Shown piece after piece: positions 9,901 through 14,687 of a stretch of DNA of 14,687 bases. The notes beneath the pieces were generated by a model. That model was given only the letters and a program-made list of their open reading frames with translations. It ran no database searches and was not told the origin of the DNA. The stretch comes from Planoprotostelium fungivorum (taxonomy: Eukaryota > Evosea > Variosea > Cavosteliida > Cavosteliaceae), in contig MDYQ01000237.1 of the NCBI GenBank assembly GCA_003024175.1, positions 64,001 to 78,687 of the forward strand, given 5' to 3'. Numbering within the stretch: the first letter of the stretch is position 1; every line of letters starts with the position of its first letter. The translations under genes and the position numbers were made by a program.

Positions 9901-12900
9901 CGTACTTCTGGGTCCCACCAATGCCCTCAAGTACTTCCGTCTCTGCATGCCTTCATCCCACCTCTCCGTTGTAGATGAAGAGACCAGAAGGGAGAAGATC
10001 GACAGCGAGAGGAGATCTCTCACCCGAATGGCTGAAGCCTACACGTGACCATCGAGACCACGAACATTCAAATGACAAGCGACAGGACCTACTTCACCGA
10101 AGAGCCCAGAACAGGAAGAGAGTCCGTGGAACTGTACCTTCACTTCTTCAACTCTGCGGTGAGGAAGAGAGAAGAGACGAGACTGATCGCAGCAGCCACA
10201 CGTGACCATCCTGAACCACCCGGTTGTCATCGATCTCCTGGAGAGAGTGACCAAGGAGACGAACGGAGAGGCCATCAGCCGAGACCCCAACAGTGACATT
10301 CTACAACTCGAATCGGACGATCCAGCCGTGAGACTGTACATCTCTCTGAGAAAGATCCCCAACGCCATCCACTTTCCGATCCTGAGAGAGTATGCCAGAT
10401 GTCTGTTGAAGAGCAGACAAGCTCTCAAGTGAGTGATTCGAAGAGGAGATGGACTGAAGAGATCAGATGTGGTGCCGTGTTCGATCTGTACAAGGGAGAG
10501 AAGAAGTATGTTCCCGTGGAAGTCAAGACGCACTACGATGTCGTCCAGTTGAGGAAGAAGAGTGCACTCGATGGAAGGATCGACATCGATCGATATGTCC
10601 ACTCTCTGCTCAACATCTCCCAATCAGCCATCCGCATCAAGTTTGTGTGGAGACATCTCATTCAGTACAGACAGGATCTGCTCGATGAATACCTCCAGTC
10701 CAGAAAGAGCTACCGTGGTGTCTTCGCAATGTGCGTCTACCATTCTCAGTTCAATCTTCATCCATCTCATTCTTACGCGATGAAATGAGATTGAACAACG
10801 ACAGAGAAGAGAAGAAGGCCACCAGAGGAAGGAAATCGACACCCACGACAGCGGCAGAGATCTACAACCAAGAGAAACAGAAGGATGCTACCATGCTCGC
10901 CCAGCTTGTCGATGGACAGGACCACCCTGATCTCTACATCATCCCCGTCGTCTACGGATTACACAAACTGTACCAAGATCAGACTAAGACATTGGGTGGG
11001 ATCCTCTTCTCCTTCCTCTTCTCTCTCCTCTTCCCTCTACTTCTCCTCTTCTCCTCCCTCTTCTCACTCCTCTTCTCACTCTATACAGCTCATGCCCACA
11101 AGTTGAGATTCGAGAACGAAAAGTTGGTCCCCAAGATCAGAAACGTATCCACGAGGAGATGGACCATCATGCCCTGTGTCAGTTATCCTGAGATGGTATC
11201 AGTCATCAACGAGAGAGGAGCCGATGAAGATCGTGCCGCATGGCCTGCTGCCGTGCTGAAGAGTCTCTACCGCGGTCTCCTCCGTGTGGATGACATCATC
11301 CCTCCCCTCTACATGCTCCTGTCACCAACCACCCTCTCCAAGGAGGAGTTTGCCACGGTGATCTCCTCTCGTTGTAGTGAAGTGAAATCTGAATCGGAGG
11401 ACAGGAGGCAGTGTATAGCATATCGAGAGTGACCAAGTACTTGACACCGAAGCAACTGATCGAGATCTTGAGAACACTGATGGGAGAGAAGAGAAGGAAG
11501 GAGCTCAAGATCACCCACATGAAGGAGATCACTCGCCTCCTGTCCTCCAAGCCCAACAAGGATTCCCTCCGCCTCATTGTCGACCAACTGAATCAGACCA
11601 ACCTCCACAGAGACCTTCGCATCTCTGCCCTCTCCGTTCTGTCCAAGTTCCTCTTTGATAAGGAGCTGGGAGCTGAAGCCTGGGAGGCACTGAAGCAGGG
11701 AGCCAAGAGAAACAACATCGACGAGCTCATCTCCCTCCTCACAGCTGTTCCCACCGGTGAAGCCTTCTCCGTGGATTTCCACCAGTTCAACGTCCTCACC
11801 CCACAGCTCAAGGAACAAGTCTTGGATCTCCTCGGTGATGTCTCTCCTGTGGTTGTTGCTGATGGTAGAATAGGTAAAGTGATCATTCCCACCAAGTATG
11901 CTGCGAGATATGCAGAAGAGGTGAGGAACGATGGGAATGAGGCTGAAGGAGTATAGATCATCATTCCCATGGTGAACCAACCTTCGTTGAAGGACAACAG
12001 CAAGTTGGAGGACTTCCGCATCTTGGCCACCTTCTGTGCCTACCGCTGGGGTCACTACATCGATCATGATAAGATCGCTCAACTGTTGGTCAACCTGCTC
12101 ACTCGAACGGATGCAGAGACCATGAGGAGATACCAGAATCACTTGTCCATCCTCACCACCCAGTCTGAGTTGGCCTCAGTTCATCTGTTCAAGATCACTG
12201 GTTCAGATGGAAAGGCCTCACCCCAGCACATTCTCAACGTCGTGCAGAGTCTCTGCAACGCCATTCAAGCCTCGTCCAATGTGGAGGTCAGTCGTCATTC
12301 ATACATTTCTCAATTTGTATTCATTTCCATCAGGACCAGATGAATTGGTACATTCGACCCGTCATAGTGCAACAATTGCAACGTTTCATGCTCAAGATCC
12401 CCAACAGAAGAACCCACCCCATCAACTATTTCGCTCCCCTGCAAGAGTAAGTCACCTCAGCATCACACCACTAAGATATCATCAGGAGTGGCCCCATGTT
12501 CGAACAGATGCTGCTGACCTACGAATTAAATCAGCTGCCACTGAGTCCCAGTGTAGAGAAATACGTAGATCTCTACAAGAAGATCCTGAGGGTGTTCATC
12601 AACAGACCGACTACCGTCCAGTCCCAGTGGCAATGTGAAGATGGTTGTTATTGTGATGGACTGATGGATGTAGATCTGATCAGCAAGGACATTGGATCCG
12701 ATCTCTTTGTGGATCGTCTGTTGGATCTAACCTTTGATGACCCCGTAGAGGAGAGGTTCCACCACCTCCTCTGCTTCACCGTCGTGGAAGCAAATCAGAC
12801 CAGTTCGTACAAAAAGGGTGAGGAGAGTGAAGGGAGAGAGAGTGATGGGGGCAGATCTGACAAGAGAGGACATGGAGAGGATCACCAAGATGATCGAGAG

Positions 12901-14002
12901 GGTGCCCCTGCGGAAGAACAAGTTACCAGAGGAGAATATACTGACATCCATCATCTCCCTACTGCGCACTATCAGGTCCAAGGACCACTCTCAGATCATT
13001 CTGTCCCACTACATCAACAAATTGAACGAGGTGAGGAGAGGAAGAGAGACGGAGGCTGAAGAGAGGATAGGACAGGGAGACGAACATTCTGATGACCCTG
13101 GAGATCCTCTCTGCCATGGAGTCCAATCTGGCTAGAGTGCCTTGTGACACAATCAGCGTTCTAGTCAAGGCTCTGCTGTACGCTCTGAAGAAGGAGAAAC
13201 CATACGCTTCAAAACTTGACACCATCCCTCAATCTCTGAACGAGACCATCTGGTGAGAGCACCCCATTGATCACCAATGGATCAGAATATTCATTCAATC
13301 AGGGGAGGACGTATTGCATTACAGAGGATCATGGAGGATTTGACTTCTGGTAAATTGCTGAGGGAGGTCAACCAAGACATGGATCATTTGTTCATTCCCA
13401 AATACATGGAATGTACTCTCAATTGGTTGACCGTCTGGGCCAACACAACGGACTCTGCTGATCAATCTAAGTTCATTGATCTCTTCCTTGAGGTGATTGC
13501 AATCAGCTTTGGATATGTCTAACTATTCCAGTTGGATCTCTTCTGTGCCATTGATCGATACTGGGGTTACCAGCATAACCAGACCATTGCTATTGCCATC
13601 AAGGTGAGGACCATGTTCTGGGATGCAACTGATGGAATTCAGGCAGTTGTCACGGACAGACACACAACCATCAAGATTGACAGTGCATCTACATTTGCAG
13701 AGTCCTTGATAAGCAGAGAAGCTGACACTATCCAGTTGGCGCTGATCAATGACATCTTCACCAGAGAAGAGATCAAGAAAGCTGCATCTACTGAGACGTT
13801 TAGCCTCATCAGACAGAATCAAGCTCATGATCTGCACCTTATGTGCTTGGAGAGATCAGTACCACAGGCAGTCAAAATCTATCCCAGTATGGTCCCAGTG
13901 CAGAAGGCACTCTTTGATTCTGAGGACCCCTTCATAAGATATGAACTCTCCCCTGTAGCAGGAGTCCTCAATGAGGGATCCTCAAACTCCTCTAAAAACT
14001 GA
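6899..14002 (+). CDS. Very large hypothetical helical-repeat-like protein (~2,004 aa)
   Basis: Exons: 6899-7147, 7192-7418, 7461-7840, 7879-8042, 8080-8319, 8370-8489, 8529-8849, 8942-9685, 9809-10044, 10080-10158, 10196-10428, 10467-10730, 10790-10995, 11089-11376, 11412-11920, 11957-12286, 12334-12446, 12486-12817, 12855-13030, 13071-13252, 13303-13492, 13532-13603, 13643-14002 (TGA). These splice into a single open frame, which argues for one gene. I do not recognise the family. The start follows from an ACC-ATG context and the first open exon. The first 45 residues are polar and Lys-rich (DKESQKKAKVPR). Nearly all the rest is amphipathic helix with Leu/Glu/Lys/Arg patterning and few glycines, as in HEAT/ARM-type solenoids, but I cannot define a repeat register. 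No signal peptide, catalytic motif or spliced membrane segment is visible. Basic patches occur near residues 545 (SRKKKDKYRS) and 1090 (EEKKATRGRKS). Uncertain joins: the acceptor at 9799/9808, and the donor at 11358, 11374 or 11377. Introns at 10996 and 13604 are optional because they are stop-free and a multiple of three. A large scaffold is the best guess. Confidence 0.82.
10996..11088 (+). other. Putative 93-nt 3n intron without in-frame stop
   Basis: The frame is phase 1 on both sides: TTG G at 10995 and CT CAT GCC from 11089. Splicing joins KTL to AHAHKL; retention inserts 31 residues in frame. Removal is favoured because the donor and acceptor are normal for this window and the inserted sequence is low complexity. 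It is also unlike the charged helical protein around it. Only transcript data can settle it. Confidence 0.7.
11002..11080. repeat. CT-rich polypyrimidine tract in a stop-free intron
   Basis: About 80 nt of almost pure C and T, built from CTCTTCTC/CCTCTTC-like units, fill most of the 93-nt intron 10996-11088 of the giant gene. The donor is GTGGGA and the acceptor is TATACAG. The sense strand has no stop codon in the surrounding reading frame, so it could also be read as a Phe/Leu/Ser-rich hydrophobic segment. Confidence 0.85.
13604..13642 (+). other. Putative 39-nt 3n intron without in-frame stop
   Basis: The segment starts GTGAGGACC and ends GAATTCAG. Its length and donor match the typical intron here. 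Because it is 13 codons with no stop, retention would simply add 13 residues between AIAIK and AVVTD. I favour splicing, but the sequence does not exclude a constitutive exon. Confidence 0.6.
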
Positions 14003-14018
14003 GGGGCTTAAGACAATC

Positions 14019-14024
14019 AATAAA
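14019..14024 (+). promoter_or_regulatory. Poly(A) signal AATAAA of the giant gene
   Basis: An AATAAA lies 17 nt after the TGA at 14000-14002. A T/G-rich stretch and two hairpins follow, consistent with the 3' end of the 23-exon gene. Confidence 0.6.
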
Positions 14025-14056
14025 TTGACATCAGGGAGTGTAATGGAATCACCATT

Positions 14057-14107
14057 GCTGTTATTCTGAATAACAGCTGTGATGTGTTAATCATTTTGCT
14101 CACATCA
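14057..14107. other. Two consecutive hairpins 3' of the giant gene
   Basis: GCTGTTATT (14057-14065) and AATAACAGC (14069-14077) form a perfect 9-bp stem with a CTG loop. Just after it, TGATGTG (14080-14086) pairs with CACATCA (14101-14107) across a 14-nt loop. They sit 33 nt past an AATAAA and about 30-80 nt before the AATAAA of a possible minus-strand gene, so they could mark the boundary between converging transcripts. Confidence 0.55.
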
Positions 14108-14134
14108 ACACATGAACTGTCAGAATACTAGTTA

Positions 14135-14340
14135 TTTATTGTAACATTATCAATGATCTGCCTCATGATGTGAGTGAACAGACTTTTCCTCGTTCTCATA
14201 GAAGCTGTCTTTGAACAGAATCTGCCTTTTGCTGTTGTTGGCTCATGTGAAGATCCATCTGTAAACAAAACATGTTTGTCTTCTCACCTGTCATTCAATA
14301 GGATGGAGTCTTTGTAGAGGAGGAATATCGACGAGAAAAG
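14135..14340 (-). other. Possible 3' end of a converging minus-strand gene
   Basis: On the minus strand a frame reading ILFKDSFYENEEKSVHSHH ends in TGA at 14152-14150, and an AATAAA follows at 14140-14135. Upstream are intron-like signals: a GTGAGAAG donor at about 14288 and TTTACAG or GGCAG acceptors near 14260 and 14224. An exon-like stretch also begins after an ATTGTAG acceptor at about 14360. I cannot join these into one convincing protein, nor recognise it. The real gene, if any, continues beyond what I can parse. Treat as a hint only. Confidence 0.25.
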
Positions 14341-14687
14341 GAATTGATTTAACGGTCTACAATTGTATTGTGTAATAAAAAGGGATTGTTTGAAGCCCAT
14401 CCGTAAGGAGGGTTTAGGGTTTGGGGTTCAACAGTTTTATTACGCGCGTAGTGACCTGGCACTAAGGCCAGTTAAGTGTCCTGGGCTGATAGACCAAAAG
14501 GAAAGGCCGGGCAATGCGAAGAGCCAAATCTCGGTCCAAAAGGAGTGAGAGGGCAGAAGTTGCACCTAAAGTGAAGCGTATGTGTGTACTGAGGAGGTGG
14601 GCACGTGGCAGCACCAAAGTTGGAGTGGAAGTGAGACGTGATCTGACCTCATGACTCAACTTTGTCCTCTTGTGTGACAAGAATGGA
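14341..14687. other. Unassigned window end with GT-rich telomere-like patch
   Basis: I see no gene I can support. Positions 14410-14428 read GGGTTTAGGGTTTGGGGTT, resembling degenerate TTTAGGG/TTAGGG units. A small hairpin, CTGGC (14456-14460) with GCCAG (14467-14471), follows. An AATAAA at 14374-14379 has no clear + strand gene before it. A 72-codon minus frame (14680-14462) is open but without recognisable content. Confidence 0.3.

Overview
The window looks like gene-dense nuclear DNA of a microbial eukaryote. All three recognisable genes lie on the + strand and are interrupted by many very short GT...AG introns. I place 49 introns, mostly 35-60 nt, with a dominant GTGAG-type donor. The best taxonomic clue is the middle gene. 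Its kinase domain and its C-terminal tail closely resemble Dictyostelium severin kinase as I remember it. I therefore infer a free-living amoebozoan with compact introns. A Planoprotostelium-like protosteloid is a guess that I cannot test here.

Layout. (1) Positions 1-4289 hold a 5'-truncated gene for an M16 (pitrilysin/MPP-like) zinc metalloprotease. It resembles the chloroplast stromal processing peptidase/CPE subgroup and has an intact HFLEH zinc site. The exons join into one open frame of 1,055 visible codons. (2) Positions 4290-4740 are intergenic, with small inverted repeats and no gene I can name. (3) Positions 4741-6679 encode a germinal-centre-kinase-III/severin kinase (svkA-like) of 460 aa, whose first coding exon contains only the ATG. 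(4) Positions 6680-6898 are a short spacer with an AATAAA. (5) Positions 6899-14002 encode one very large protein of about 2,004 aa in 23 exons. It appears all-helical and I recognise no family. (6) Positions 14003-14687 are AT-richer. They contain an AATAAA, two consecutive strong hairpins, a possible 3' end of a converging minus-strand gene and a telomere-like GT-rich patch.

The genes are not an operon or an obvious functional cassette. The protease probably matures imported or signal-bearing peptides. The kinase would act in STRIPAK-type/cytoskeletal signalling. The giant protein is a candidate helical-repeat scaffold of unknown role. I found no mobile element, CRISPR array, tRNA or rRNA that I can defend. 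The most interesting points are the large unclassified protein, two stop-free 3n introns whose retention would alter it in frame, a 20-bp palindrome carrying two CRE octamers around an E-box inside the protease gene, and the structured 3' region.
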